DNA from: Chloroflexota bacterium
Lineage (GTDB): Bacteria; Chloroflexota; Anaerolineae; Aggregatilineales; Phototrophicaceae
Assembly: GCA_003242205.1 (NCBI GenBank)
Contig: QGUR01000013.1
Span: forward strand, 1 to 27,432
Reading direction: 5' to 3'
Length of the DNA: 27,432 nucleotides
Positions within the stretch are counted from its first letter, which is position 1, and every line of letters begins with the position of its first letter. The position numbers were made by a program, and so were the translations under genes. Below the pieces are notes generated by a model. That model had not been told where the DNA came from. It did no database searches and saw only the letters and a list, made by a program, of their open reading frames with translations. Positions 1-8,173 of this stretch are shown here, in pieces.

Positions 1-891
1 CGACGCTACTACCAGCGCAGCGGTCGCGCTGCCAAACACCAACGCGTCGCGCAGCGCCTTGCCCTGACGCAGCGCGTACAGGAATCCGGCATTAAATGAG
101 TCTCCTGCGCCGACCGTCGTCGCTGCTGTGGTGACCGGGAAGGCTGGCACTTCGAGCACTGTTTCCCGGCTTCGGGCGATGACGCCGTTCTTGCCGCGTT
201 TCACCAGTACCATGTTCGCGCCCGCCCGGAGCAGCGCCTCAACGCCTTCATCACGGTCGCTGATGCCCGTGCAGACGCTCAGCTCGTATTCATTGGCGAT
301 CAGATAGTCGATGAGAGGCAACAGCGGCCTGAGTTCGTCGATGCGCGCCGGTTCGAGTAGGGCGGGGCCGATATCAACGGCGGTGACGCCGCCGCGACTG
401 TGGACGGTCTCAAGTAGATGCCGGTAGCCCTCGCCGCGTAGTTGCGTGAAAAGCGAGTACGCGGAAATGGCCACGCCCTCGGCGCGGTCGATCAGCGCCT
501 GCGGAATTTGATCGAGTGTGTAACGGAAGGTGGGTTGGCCGTAATAAAACGACAGGCGATTGTGATGGCCGTCGGTGATGATGGTGTTCGTCGGCGTGCC
601 ATCGTCGGCATAGCGCGCCAGAGCGTCGAGCGTGACGCCTTTGCTCTTCAGCCAGCCGATGACGAGTTCGCCCATCACATCCTGCCCGATGGCGCTGCAC
701 AGGGCCGTCGGGACGCCGAAGTTGCCGAGCATGTAGGCCAGATTGCCGCCATTGCCGCCGATGGATGCGACAAGCGGGCGCGATGTGAAGATCAGGCTGG
801 TGTTGGTGAATTCGTCGCCGTCGACGCTGGGCAGTTCGTTGAAGCCGCTGATGAACAGGTCGACGTTCGTATTTCCGGTGACGAGAAACAT
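1..891 (-). CDS. PfkB-family carbohydrate kinase (3' end beyond the window)
   Basis: Predicted ATP-dependent kinase of a sugar or sugar acid in the cytosol. The first 297 codons are present and the frame is still open at base 1. The N-terminus MFLVTGNTNVDLF is the usual first strand of the family. GGNGGN at about residues 45-50 matches the substrate-side glycine motif. VGAGDSFNAGF at about 260-270 is the PfkB signature 2, with D264 as the expected catalytic base. The ATG at 891 lies 2 bases after the stop of the upstream FAD oxidoreductase, so translation is probably coupled. It is the last visible gene of the GntR-SIS-FAD-kinase unit. The family includes ribokinase, fructokinase and KDG kinase. 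The exact substrate cannot be read from the sequence. Confidence 0.93.
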   Translation of the reverse strand, partial: MFLVTGNTNVDLFISGFNELPSVDGDEFTNTSLIFTSRPLVASIGGNGGNLAYMLGNFGVPTALCSAIGQDVMGELVIGWLKSKGVTLDALARYADDGTPTNTIITDGHHNRLSFYYGQPTFRYTLDQIPQALIDRAEGVAISAYSLFTQLRGEGYRHLLETVHSRGGVTAVDIGPALLEPARIDELRPLLPLIDYLIANEYELSVCTGISDRDEGVEALLRAGANMVLVKRGKNGVIARSRETVLEVPAFPVTTAATTVGAGDSFNAGFLYALRQGKALRDALVFGSATAALVVAS

Positions 892-893
892 GG

Positions 894-2186
894 TTACAGA
901 ATGGCTCCCAGCTTCAACAGGTGGTCGCGCAGCTTGCTGTAAGGCAGCTCGCGTGGCTCCGCCGCCCGGCTGACGGCGAGCGCCGCCGCGACACCTGCCG
1001 CCTGTCCCATCGCCATGCACTGGCCCATGCTGCGAACCGAGGCATGAGCATCGTGGTCGGCAGACAGACAGCGACCGGCAACCAGCAGGCCATCGACGCC
1101 GCGCGGTAGCAGGCAGCGATAGGGAATATCGTAGGTTTCACCCTCCGGCAGATATTCCCAGCGTGTGTCTCCGCCGGCATGGTGCTCCTCAATCGGGGCT
1201 CCGCATTTGGCAATGGCGTCCTCGAACTTCCGCGCAGCGAGCACATCCTCGCGGCTCAGGCGATAGTCGCCGAAGATGCGCCGGCTTTCGCGCACGCCGA
1301 TCTGGTGACTCAGCTTTGTCATGACCGCGTTCTCGTAGCCCGGAACCATGTCCTTCAGGAAGCGCGTGTATTCCAGCGCTTGCCGCCGGCCTTCGATTTC
1401 GGCCTGTGTCAGTTGTTCAACATCTGTTGGATCGATGTTGCCGACGCGCGTCATGTTCGTCGCCATCATGCCGGGGTAGGGGGTAATGTGAACGCTGCCC
1501 TCCTTGCGCGGCAGGTCGTAATTTCCGCTTTCTATCGCTTGCTGCATCAGGCCGTGCAACTGTTCCTTGCTCACCCGGCGGGCGCGCTCTGTATCGACGT
1601 TGATCAAGTGGAACGTCGTTGTGAGCGATTGCACCGGCACATCGCGCGCGCTCTCGTATTGCGCGCCGGCTGCCGCTGCGACGTCGGCATCGCCGGAAGC
1701 GTCGATCACCACACGGGCCTCGATTTGCAACAGGCCGGACTTGTTGGCCGCAACGACGCCGGTCACCCGGTCGCCTTCAGTCAGCGTGTCGAGGACGAAG
1801 GTGTGATAAAGCAGGCGCGCGCCGGATTTCAGCGCCAGTTGTTCCCAGATGATCTTGAGAATGTCCGGATCATAAGTGATACCCTGTCCCGCGCCGTAGG
1901 TGTTGGGGCGCAGAATCATGGCGTTGTGCTGCCGCAATTCATCCACTACCAGGTCGGGTATACCACCTACGACCTTGCGCGCTTCCACGCCGGGGGTGTA
2001 GAAGCCGTAGAAGGTATCGAGCACCTGCGTGCTGATACCGCCCATAAAGCCGTAGCGCTCGACCACCAGCACGGATGCGCCTTCACGCGCGGCAGCGATC
2101 GCCGCCGTCGCGCCTGCCGATCCGCTGCCGACGACCAGCACATCGGTGGTCAGTCGCTGCTTAAACGTTTGTCTGTAACTCGTCAT
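894..2186 (-). CDS. FAD-dependent oxidoreductase (FAD_oxidored / PF12831-like)
   Basis: A 430-residue flavoprotein. An N-terminal dinucleotide fold, VLVVGSGSAGATAAIAAA at about residues 16-33, is followed by the ADP-ribose-binding ERYGFMGG. An internal VIDASGDADVAAAAGA and a C-terminal LLVAGRCLSADHDAHASVR match the second FAD contact of the family. There is no signal peptide, so it is cytosolic. I place the start at the ATG at 2186, because AGG lies 6 bases upstream of it. A TTG two codons further upstream sits directly against that AGG and is less likely. It follows the SIS gene closely and runs into the PfkB kinase. Proteins of this family oxidise varied substrates. In this context a sugar or polyol derivative is plausible, but that is inference. 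Confidence 0.9.
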   Translation of the reverse strand: MTSYRQTFKQRLTTDVLVVGSGSAGATAAIAAAREGASVLVVERYGFMGGISTQVLDTFYGFYTPGVEARKVVGGIPDLVVDELRQHNAMILRPNTYGAGQGITYDPDILKIIWEQLALKSGARLLYHTFVLDTLTEGDRVTGVVAANKSGLLQIEARVVIDASGDADVAAAAGAQYESARDVPVQSLTTTFHLINVDTERARRVSKEQLHGLMQQAIESGNYDLPRKEGSVHITPYPGMMATNMTRVGNIDPTDVEQLTQAEIEGRRQALEYTRFLKDMVPGYENAVMTKLSHQIGVRESRRIFGDYRLSREDVLAARKFEDAIAKCGAPIEEHHAGGDTRWEYLPEGETYDIPYRCLLPRGVDGLLVAGRCLSADHDAHASVRSMGQCMAMGQAAGVAAALAVSRAAEPRELPYSKLRDHLLKLGAIL

Positions 2187-2198
2187 CTTCAACCTGTG

Positions 2199-2972
2199 CT
2201 AGCACCCGTAAACACGGCGCACCCGGTTACGGTATTCGTCGTATACCTCGTCAAACCGCTTGGCTGATGCTTCGCGCCCGATCACGTAGCCGCTCGATAG
2301 CACCAACGGTGGCTTGCCGGCCTCGGTCAATCGCTGCGCCACCAGCGTTTTGATGGCATTGACAATAATCGCGCCGCCGACAGTCGAGCCGGGGCCAACG
2401 GGATCGTCCAGTCCATCAATATGAACGATGGCGTCTCCGGCGGGCGTGCAGTTATCAATCGTAAGATCGGCGATGTCGGGCAGCTTTTTGCCTGTGCTGT
2501 GTCGCGCTTCGACCTTGCTGCAGTGATCCAGCGACACGACGCAGATCAGCGGCAGGCCAAGCCGCTTGACTTCGAGCGCCATGTCAACGACGACCTCGTT
2601 GACGCCGCTGTTCGAGAAGATCATGAAGCTGTCTGGTTCCCGGAGGACGAAATTACGCAGAATCTTTTGAGCAAAACCTTCGACATGCTCCAGAAACATG
2701 GCCTGTCGCTGGCCGTTTGCGCCGACCACCTGGTTGTGATACGTCAGCGATAATTCGACGATGCCGTGGAAGCCGGTGAAGCTGCCGTGGCGGGGGAAGA
2801 TTTCCTCAATCAGAATGCGTGAGTGACCTGTGCCAAAGAGATGGACCAGACCGTCATTGGCGATGCTGTGCGCGCAAATGTCTGCCGCTTTCTCGATAGC
2901 TTCCATCTGGGTCGAACGAATGCGATCGACAATCTGCTGGGCGGCGTCCAGATAGTCATAGGCTGCGTTCAT
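2199..2972 (-). CDS. SIS-domain sugar isomerase-like protein (UPF0309 type)
   Basis: A 257-residue single-SIS protein. The N-terminal helix region is followed by HLFGTGHSR (about 44-52), the phosphosugar-binding turn. FSNSGVNEVVVDMALEVK and a C-terminal PVGPGSTVGGAIIVNAIK follow. This layout fits the UPF0309/YebA-like group of SIS proteins, which are related to phosphoheptose isomerases and MurQ. SIS proteins bind or isomerise phosphosugars, so it probably acts after the PfkB or ROK kinase. GGAGG stands upstream of the ATG. It lies 64 bases after gntR and ends just before the FAD oxidoreductase, so it is the second gene of the repressor operon. Substrate unknown. Confidence 0.88.
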   Translation of the reverse strand: MNAAYDYLDAAQQIVDRIRSTQMEAIEKAADICAHSIANDGLVHLFGTGHSRILIEEIFPRHGSFTGFHGIVELSLTYHNQVVGANGQRQAMFLEHVEGFAQKILRNFVLREPDSFMIFSNSGVNEVVVDMALEVKRLGLPLICVVSLDHCSKVEARHSTGKKLPDIADLTIDNCTPAGDAIVHIDGLDDPVGPGSTVGGAIIVNAIKTLVAQRLTEAGKPPLVLSSGYVIGREASAKRFDEVYDEYRNRVRRVYGC

Positions 2973-3036
2973 CGGTCGTTTCCTCCGGGAATGGTGATGC
3001 GAGGCGCGCGCGGCCGCACATTGGCTCTTCTGCTGA

Positions 3037-3807
3037 TCAGTCAGACGAATAGCGATGGGTAATGCTGTACTCGTACTTATCGGCGCGGTAGTAACTGGTC
3101 GTCATCTCAATCGCATCGCCGGTTTCCAGATAGGCGGTGGTGTTGACGACGAGCAGCGGCGCGCCACGAGCAATCTGGAGCAGAGAGGCCTGAAGCTCGC
3201 CGGCGACGGTCGCGCTGATGGTATGGGCAATTTCCGCGATAGGCAGGCGATAGCGGGTCGCCAGCACGTCATAAAGCGAGCTGGTTGAGAAATCGATGTT
3301 TTCAATCCCCGGGCAGCGTTCTGTCAGGATGAGCGTTGCCTGGATGCCGATCGGTTCCTTATCGCCAAAACGCAGACGCACCAGATTGAGAATCGGCGCG
3401 CCAACCCGGCTTCGTAGCGGCTCAGGCGTCGTGTTGTCGACGACGCCCATGGCCATCTCAAGCACTCTGGAACGGGCCTGCTTGCCGAGTTCGGCCATCT
3501 GCCGCGTAAAACTGCGGTCGAGATAGAATCGCGAGCGATCAGGCGGTTCGGTGACATAAGTGCCGCGGCCAGCCTGTCGGGTGATCAGGCGGTCGGCGGC
3601 AAGCAGCGACAAGGCGTAGCGAATGGTATGCCTGCCAACGCCATAGGCGCGGCTCAGTTGAAGCTCTGTCGGCATCAGACTGCCCGGCGGAAGCACGCCC
3701 TCGCTGATAAGACGGCGCAAATCCTCTTCAACCTGCCGGTAAAGTGGAACGTCGATATCTGGCCGGGGCGGGGTAATGGGCAGGTGCTCTACTGAAGTGT
3801 CGTTCAT
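3037..3807 (-). CDS. GntR-family repressor with UTRA ligand domain
   Basis: A 256-residue HutC-subfamily regulator. Residues about 21-88 form the winged helix-turn-helix, with PTELQLSRAYGVGRHTIRYA as the recognition region and RQAGRGTYV as the wing. Residues about 105-250 form a UTRA domain (GAPILNLVRLRFGDKEPIG, then SLYDVLATRY). UTRA domains usually sense phosphorylated sugars or related small molecules. Its own promoter carries a palindromic site over the start point, and the same site lies at the transport-operon promoter. It is therefore best read as an autoregulated local repressor of the sugar locus. AGGA lies about 8 bases before the ATG. Confidence 0.94.
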   Translation of the reverse strand: MNDTSVEHLPITPPRPDIDVPLYRQVEEDLRRLISEGVLPPGSLMPTELQLSRAYGVGRHTIRYALSLLAADRLITRQAGRGTYVTEPPDRSRFYLDRSFTRQMAELGKQARSRVLEMAMGVVDNTTPEPLRSRVGAPILNLVRLRFGDKEPIGIQATLILTERCPGIENIDFSTSSLYDVLATRYRLPIAEIAHTISATVAGELQASLLQIARGAPLLVVNTTAYLETGDAIEMTTSYYRADKYEYSITHRYSSD

Positions 3808-3879
3808 TTCGCTGTCCTGCAGGCTTGCTCGCTATTCCTAACAGACGCTTTTCTGCCTGCCATGCAGCGGGCAACTGTG

Positions 3880-3895
3880 AAATATCCGTACATTT
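3880..3895. promoter_or_regulatory. Putative GntR operator O1 at the gntR promoter
   Basis: On the minus strand it reads AAATGTACGGATATTT, an imperfect inverted repeat with a 4-base centre. It begins 5 bases past the -10 box and covers the predicted start of transcription. It agrees at 14 of 16 positions with the site at 11757-11772. Binding by the adjacent GntR protein is inferred from this placement and recurrence. Confidence 0.7.
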
Positions 3896-3899
3896 TCCC

Positions 3900-3928
3900 A
3901 TTATAACGAGGTTTGAACAGCCGGTCAA
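3900..3928 (-). promoter_or_regulatory. Sigma-70 promoter of the gntR-SIS-FAD-pfkB operon
   Basis: On the minus strand, TTGACC (3928-3923) and TATAAT (3905-3900) are separated by exactly 17 bases. This is a near-perfect housekeeping promoter. The start of transcription should fall near 3893, inside operator O1, leaving a leader of about 85 bases before the gntR ATG. Confidence 0.82.
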
Positions 3929-3997
3929 CGCGAGGGTAGCGACTGATGTTGCCTGATATCGCGTCGTGGTGCTGTAAAAGGTGCGGGATGGGCGGGT

Positions 3998-4013
3998 AAA
4001 TATACGGATAAAT
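3998..4013. promoter_or_regulatory. Putative auxiliary GntR operator O2
   Basis: AAATATACGGATAAAT matches the minus-strand form of O1 at 13 of 16 positions. It lies just after the SDR stop codon, with its centre about 118 bases from O1. It is one-sided (the right arm is degenerate), so it could be a weak auxiliary site used with O1 or a chance match. The rest of the 3808-4021 gap shows no gene. Confidence 0.4.
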
Positions 4014-4021
4014 GTTCGTGG

Positions 4022-4795
4022 CTAGCGAACTGTCCAGCCGCCATCGACCGTAAGAACGGCTCCGGTGACAAAGCGCGCGTCGTCGGAAACCAGATAGGCC
4101 GCCGCTGCCGCAATGTCTTCCGGCTGGCCGAAATCGCCGGTCAGTGGCTGAAGCTGTTCCAGTCGGGCGATGATGCGCTCATCAGACTGGGCGCGGCGGC
4201 TCATCGGCGTTGCGATCAGGCCCGGAGCGATGACGTTGACGCGGAGGCCGCGCGGCGCGTAATAGGAGGCCATGGCCCGCGAGAGGCCGACGATACCGCT
4301 CTTGCTCGCGGCGTAAGCGTGTGTGCCGAAATCCTCGTCGCCACCGACAAGACCCAGCACCGACGACAGGTTGACAATCGCGCCTTTCGTTTCCAGCAAC
4401 GGCGGCACGGCATATTTGCAAACCAGAAAAATGCTGGTTAGGTTCAGGGCCAGCGTTTTCTCCCAGCCTTCGACAGTGCAGGCGTCGACCGGGCCATCGC
4501 CCCAGCGCCTGCCACTGCCGCCCGCGCCGTTAAAGACGGCGTGCAGGCCATTCCACTGCGCGCTGGCTGTGGAAACGGCGCGTTCCACGTCTTCGGCGAT
4601 GGTCAGATCGACCGCAACGGGTAGGGCTTCGCCGCCGCCGGTGGCGATCATCTGCGCTGTCTCGTCCAGCCCTTCGGCGTTGACATCCAGCAGGGCGACG
4701 CGCGCGCCTTCACGGGCAAAGCGCACGGCTGTCGCCTTGCCAATGCCGCTGGCCGCGCCTGTGACAATGGCTACTTTCCCTTCAAGGCGGTTCAT
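4022..4795 (-). CDS. SDR-family NAD(P)-dependent dehydrogenase
   Basis: A 257-residue classical short-chain dehydrogenase of the glucose-1-dehydrogenase/3-oxoacyl-ACP-reductase type. The cofactor turn TGAASGIG lies at residues 12-19. LLDVNA follows the second strand, with an Asp that favours NAD over NADP. NGAGG replaces the usual NNAG at about 109-113. The catalytic set is Ser144/145, Tyr161 and Lys165 (YAASK). The C-terminus is the typical FVTGAVLTVDGGWTVR. GGAG precedes the ATG. It is the last gene of the uptake operon, after two Gfo-type dehydrogenases, so it probably oxidises or reduces a sugar or cyclitol intermediate. Confidence 0.93.
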   Translation of the reverse strand: MNRLEGKVAIVTGAASGIGKATAVRFAREGARVALLDVNAEGLDETAQMIATGGGEALPVAVDLTIAEDVERAVSTASAQWNGLHAVFNGAGGSGRRWGDGPVDACTVEGWEKTLALNLTSIFLVCKYAVPPLLETKGAIVNLSSVLGLVGGDEDFGTHAYAASKSGIVGLSRAMASYYAPRGLRVNVIAPGLIATPMSRRAQSDERIIARLEQLQPLTGDFGQPEDIAAAAAYLVSDDARFVTGAVLTVDGGWTVR

Positions 4796-4821
4796 TGGTT
4801 ACTCCACGAGGAAAGGGGCGA

Positions 4822-4841
4822 GGGCGCGGCATGTCGCGCCC
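4822..4841. other. GC hairpin between two operon genes
   Basis: GGGCGCG (4822-4828) pairs with CGCGCCC (4835-4841) around a 6-base loop, between the stop of the upstream Gfo gene and the SDR start. No T run follows on the minus strand, so it is not a classic terminator. It could set transcript stability or partial attenuation. Confidence 0.4.
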
Positions 4842-4856
4842 CCGCGCGCGGAAATG

Positions 4857-5957
4857 TCAGGCGTTTTCTGTCTGGCCGGCCTTCAGCCACAGGTCAATCG
4901 GCTTGGCGACTTTTGGCGGCTCGTACGGGAATTCGATACGCCGTCCTTCGCCGGCGGACTGGTAAGCGGCATAGATGATTTTCAGGACTTCCAGTCCGTC
5001 CTCGCCTGTTTCAAGCGGCTCTTCCTTGCCCAGAATGACATTGATGAAGTGCTGCATTTCCTGGGGGAAGCCGTAATTCCATTCCTCTTCAAAGCCGGTG
5101 AAGGTCCAGCCCTGCGTTGTGTCGGCTTTTTCTACCGCGTAGCCGTAACCGACCTTGCTATGCGTCATCAGTGCGTTGCCGTGGATCAGGTCGGCGCTGG
5201 TATGCCCCAGCGTGCCGTAGATTTCGCAGCGGTCGTCGATGCCGCCGGTCTTGCCCCAGCTATTTTCGGCCACGGCCAGAGCGTTGTTTTCGAACTCGAT
5301 GATGCAGAGGCTGTGATCCTCGCCCTGCGTCCGGCCTTTGTGAACGAACGTGCCCATCTGCGCGGTCACGCTTTTCACGGCTGGCCGCCCAAGGATCCAG
5401 CGGGCGAACTCGATCGAGTGGCAACCCATGTCCAGCAGCACGCCGCCGCCGGACAGGTTGACATCCCAGAACCACGGCGAATGCGGGCCATCGTGCTCTT
5501 CGCTCTGCTTCACGAGGAAGACCTTGCCCAGTGCGCCTTCTTCGACCAGCCGTTTGGCGCGGACATATTTCGGCGCAAAGCACAGCATTTCGCCATAGAC
5601 CAGCTTGACGCCCGCCTGATTCACGGCGTCCAGCATGCGCTGCGCTTCCTCGATAGTGCGCGCGAACGGCTTTTCACACATGATGTGCTTGCCGGCCTGG
5701 GCCGCCGCCACGACCACTTCTTCGTGCAGATAGTTGGGAACGCCAACGATCACCGCGTCGATATCATTGCGTTCCAGCAGCTGGCGATAATCCTCGTAAG
5801 CGTCGGGAATGCCGCGTTCCTTGGCGAACGCCGCCGCCTTGCCCGGCGTTTTCGAAGCCACTGCTACCAATTCGGCGTTGTGGGCTTCCCGCAGGCTCAT
5901 CGCATGGATATTGGCGATGAAGCCCGATCCGATAATGCCAACACGCACCTTGTCCAT
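4857..5957 (-). CDS. Gfo/Idh/MocA-family oxidoreductase (second copy)
   Basis: A 366-residue NAD(P)-dependent sugar or cyclitol dehydrogenase. The N-terminal Rossmann fold has VGIIGSGFIANIHA at about 6-19. The family EKP motif appears as CEKPFA at about 94-99, with the catalytic Lys. The C-terminal domain carries GGGVLLDMGCHSIE, which supplies the Asp and His of the active site. PHSPWFWD is shared with the neighbouring paralogue (PHSDWFWN), so the pair arose by duplication. A GGGAGAAAG stretch precedes the ATG. It lies 23 bases from the paralogue, and both are co-transcribed with the ABC importer. Substrates in the family include glucose, inositols and other sugars; none can be singled out here. 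Confidence 0.94.
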   Translation of the reverse strand: MDKVRVGIIGSGFIANIHAMSLREAHNAELVAVASKTPGKAAAFAKERGIPDAYEDYRQLLERNDIDAVIVGVPNYLHEEVVVAAAQAGKHIMCEKPFARTIEEAQRMLDAVNQAGVKLVYGEMLCFAPKYVRAKRLVEEGALGKVFLVKQSEEHDGPHSPWFWDVNLSGGGVLLDMGCHSIEFARWILGRPAVKSVTAQMGTFVHKGRTQGEDHSLCIIEFENNALAVAENSWGKTGGIDDRCEIYGTLGHTSADLIHGNALMTHSKVGYGYAVEKADTTQGWTFTGFEEEWNYGFPQEMQHFINVILGKEEPLETGEDGLEVLKIIYAAYQSAGEGRRIEFPYEPPKVAKPIDLWLKAGQTENA

Positions 5958-5980
5958 CTTGTGTTTCTCTTTCTCCCTGC

Positions 5981-7186
5981 TCAGGCGTTTTCGTCTTCTA
6001 TGACCCTTTGCACGACTTTGCCGCCTGCTTTTTCTTTCAGGATGAGCTTGACGCGGCCATCCGGCATTTTCTCTTCCTTGATCAGGTAATGCTGCTCATC
6101 GTAGTCCTGCAGCGTTACTTTCTGATCTACCTCGTCGGCCCCGCGCCAGATTTCGAGTTCGACCGGCTCCCACCGCTTCGATTCAACCGAACGGTAGGCC
6201 GCGTCCATGATCGCATTGACGACATATCCGTCGTAGAAGTCTTCCATTGGCTTGCGGCCTTCATCGAGCGCATCGAGCATGTCGGTGAACATATCCACAT
6301 AACCGAGCGCGTCCGGCTCATCCCCAACCGGGAACAACCAGCCGGTTTCGCTCTCCGCTTTCTCGGCCACATAGCCGCCTTCGCCAACGCTGGTGAACAT
6401 TTCAAAGCCGGTTCGCAGCCAGTGATTCAGCCAGATCGTGCCTTCGGAACCGGAGACTTCGTCGCGCAGGTCCATGCCGCCGCGGAACGTCCAGCTCACT
6501 TCGAACTGTCCGATAGCTCCATTGGCATAGCGTACCAGGCCGACCGCGCTGTCCTCCGCCTCGATGGGGTGAACCTGAGTGTCGGCCCAGCACATCACCT
6601 CGACCGGGCGCACATCCTTGCCAATGAAGTTGCGGCTGATCTCGATGCAGTGGCAGCCCATGTCGATGATCGCGCCGCCGCCGGAAATCTCCTTGTTCCA
6701 GAACCAGTCGCTGTGCGGGCCGGGGTGCGTCTCACGCGAGCGCGCCCACAGCACTTTGCCGATCGCGCCATTCCGAACCGAGCGGATCGCCTTCAGCGTT
6801 TTCGGCGTGTAGACCAGATCTTCCAGATATCCGTGAAAGACGCCCGCTTCTTCGACCATTTCGAGCATACGCTTGGCTTCGGCGGCGTTGCGCCCCAGCG
6901 GTTTGGTGCAAAGCACCGCTTTGCCCGCTTTCACGGCCAGCCGCACGGCTTCCTCATGCAGGTTGTTCGGCAGGCCGATGACGACGACGCCGGTTTCCGG
7001 ATCGTTGATCGCTTCTTCCAGATTGGTAGTCCAACGCGGGATCGACCAGTCGGAGGCGAATTTGCGCGCGCGTTCTTCGGTGCGCGAATAGACGACCTGA
7101 ATCCTGTCGCGGCTGCGGTGACCGTGCAGGCTCATGGCATAGAACATGCCGATGAGACCGGCCCCCAGCAAGGTGATTTTGTGCAT
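5981..7186 (-). CDS. Gfo/Idh/MocA-family oxidoreductase (first copy)
   Basis: A 401-residue paralogue of the next gene in the operon. ITLLGAGLIGMFYAMSL forms the cofactor fold. LCTKPLG stands where the family has EKP: the catalytic Lys is kept and the preceding Glu is Thr. GGGAIIDMGCHCIEI supplies the Asp and His. A C-terminal extension of about 40 residues (EVDQKVTLQDYDEQHYLIKE onward) is absent from the paralogue. I chose the ATG at 7186 because AGGAGA stands upstream of it at normal spacing; a further in-frame ATG at 7204 lies ahead of that ribosome site. It starts 30 bases after the last permease gene. Substrate unknown. Confidence 0.93.
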   Translation of the reverse strand: MHKITLLGAGLIGMFYAMSLHGHRSRDRIQVVYSRTEERARKFASDWSIPRWTTNLEEAINDPETGVVVIGLPNNLHEEAVRLAVKAGKAVLCTKPLGRNAAEAKRMLEMVEEAGVFHGYLEDLVYTPKTLKAIRSVRNGAIGKVLWARSRETHPGPHSDWFWNKEISGGGAIIDMGCHCIEISRNFIGKDVRPVEVMCWADTQVHPIEAEDSAVGLVRYANGAIGQFEVSWTFRGGMDLRDEVSGSEGTIWLNHWLRTGFEMFTSVGEGGYVAEKAESETGWLFPVGDEPDALGYVDMFTDMLDALDEGRKPMEDFYDGYVVNAIMDAAYRSVESKRWEPVELEIWRGADEVDQKVTLQDYDEQHYLIKEEKMPDGRVKLILKEKAGGKVVQRVIEDENA

Positions 7187-7216
7187 TGGTCTTTCTCCTG
7201 ACATTTGCTTTGCCGT

Positions 7217-8173
7217 TTACTGCCGCAGATCACTCTGGCGGCCGTAAATGGAAATTAACAGAACCAGAATGAAGCCGAGGATGATGAGCTGGTAGGCTTC
7301 CTGCAACTGCATGGCGCGTAGCAGGCTGTCGATCAGTGTCAACACCAGCGCGCCGGACATCGTGCCCCAGTAGCTTCCCTTGCCGCCCGAAAGCACCGTG
7401 CCGCCGATCACCACTGCCGCGATGGCCGGGAATAAGTACGGCCCACCGAGGTTCAGGAACACCGTCTGGGTGAAACCGAGCAGAATGAAGCCGCCAAAAG
7501 CCGCCAGCAGCCCGCTCAGGGCGTAGGTTGCGATGACAACCAGCGGCACGCGCACGCCGGACAGCCGCGCCGTCGTGCGGTTGACACCGACCGCGAACAG
7601 ATGCTTGCCAAAGCGCGTGCGCTCCAGCAGCAGCCACATCGCCACGCCGACGGCGAGCCAGATGAAAATGACGCCGGGGAAGGGGCCAATCAGCGGGCTG
7701 GAGATTAGCTGGCCCATGATCGGCGGCGTGCCGCCAACCAACTGGCCCTGCGTGAGAACGAGGATGGTTCCCTGCACGACGCCGGCCATGCCCAGCGTCA
7801 TGACCAGCGGCGGGATGCCGATGATGACGATGCCGACGCCGTTCAGCGCGCCGATGAGCGCTCCGGCAGCGAGCGCGATGGGAATCGCGTAGAGCAGCGC
7901 TTCATTTTGCCCGTTGGACAACCGGAAAACGAGAATCGCGCCGAGCGTCACTACCGCGCCAACGGACAGGTCGATGCCTTCCTTGCCGCTGATGATCACA
8001 AGTGTCTGCCCTGCTGCGATGATGCCGAGGAACGCTGCCAGACGGACAATGTTGATCGCCTGTGTCAGGTTGACAAACGCCGGGTTAATGAGGCCGCCGG
8101 CGAAGAACAGGGCGATGGCCAACAGCAGCGCGATAACCGGAGGGCTGAGACGTTGGCGAACCTGCGCGATCAT
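7217..8173 (-). CDS. Ribose-type ABC transporter permease (RbsC family), second subunit
   Basis: A 318-residue integral membrane protein of the BPD_transp_2 family with about 8-10 hydrophobic helices. GQTLVIISGKEGIDLSVGAV near the N-terminus and AAVVIGGTVLSGGKGSYWGT near the C-terminus are hallmark loops of RbsC/XylH-type permeases. I place the start at 8173: AGGAGG lies 8 bases upstream, and the ATG overlaps the upstream permease stop as ATGA. Longer frames would add a charged, unrelated N-terminus. It pairs with the other permease to form the channel. Confidence 0.93.
   Translation of the reverse strand: MIAQVRQRLSPPVIALLLAIALFFAGGLINPAFVNLTQAINIVRLAAFLGIIAAGQTLVIISGKEGIDLSVGAVVTLGAILVFRLSNGQNEALLYAIPIALAAGALIGALNGVGIVIIGIPPLVMTLGMAGVVQGTILVLTQGQLVGGTPPIMGQLISSPLIGPFPGVIFIWLAVGVAMWLLLERTRFGKHLFAVGVNRTTARLSGVRVPLVVIATYALSGLLAAFGGFILLGFTQTVFLNLGGPYLFPAIAAVVIGGTVLSGGKGSYWGTMSGALVLTLIDSLLRAMQLQEAYQLIILGFILVLLISIYGRQSDLRQ

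Noticed and set aside
4822..4841. Terminator between the Gfo and SDR genes
   Set aside because: The hairpin is strong, but no T run follows and the SDR gene has no promoter of its own, so read-through is expected.
7201..7208. ACATTTGC, one arm of the GntR operator, before a Gfo gene
   Set aside because: The opposite arm is missing at the expected distance and there is no promoter here; the genes are within one operon.
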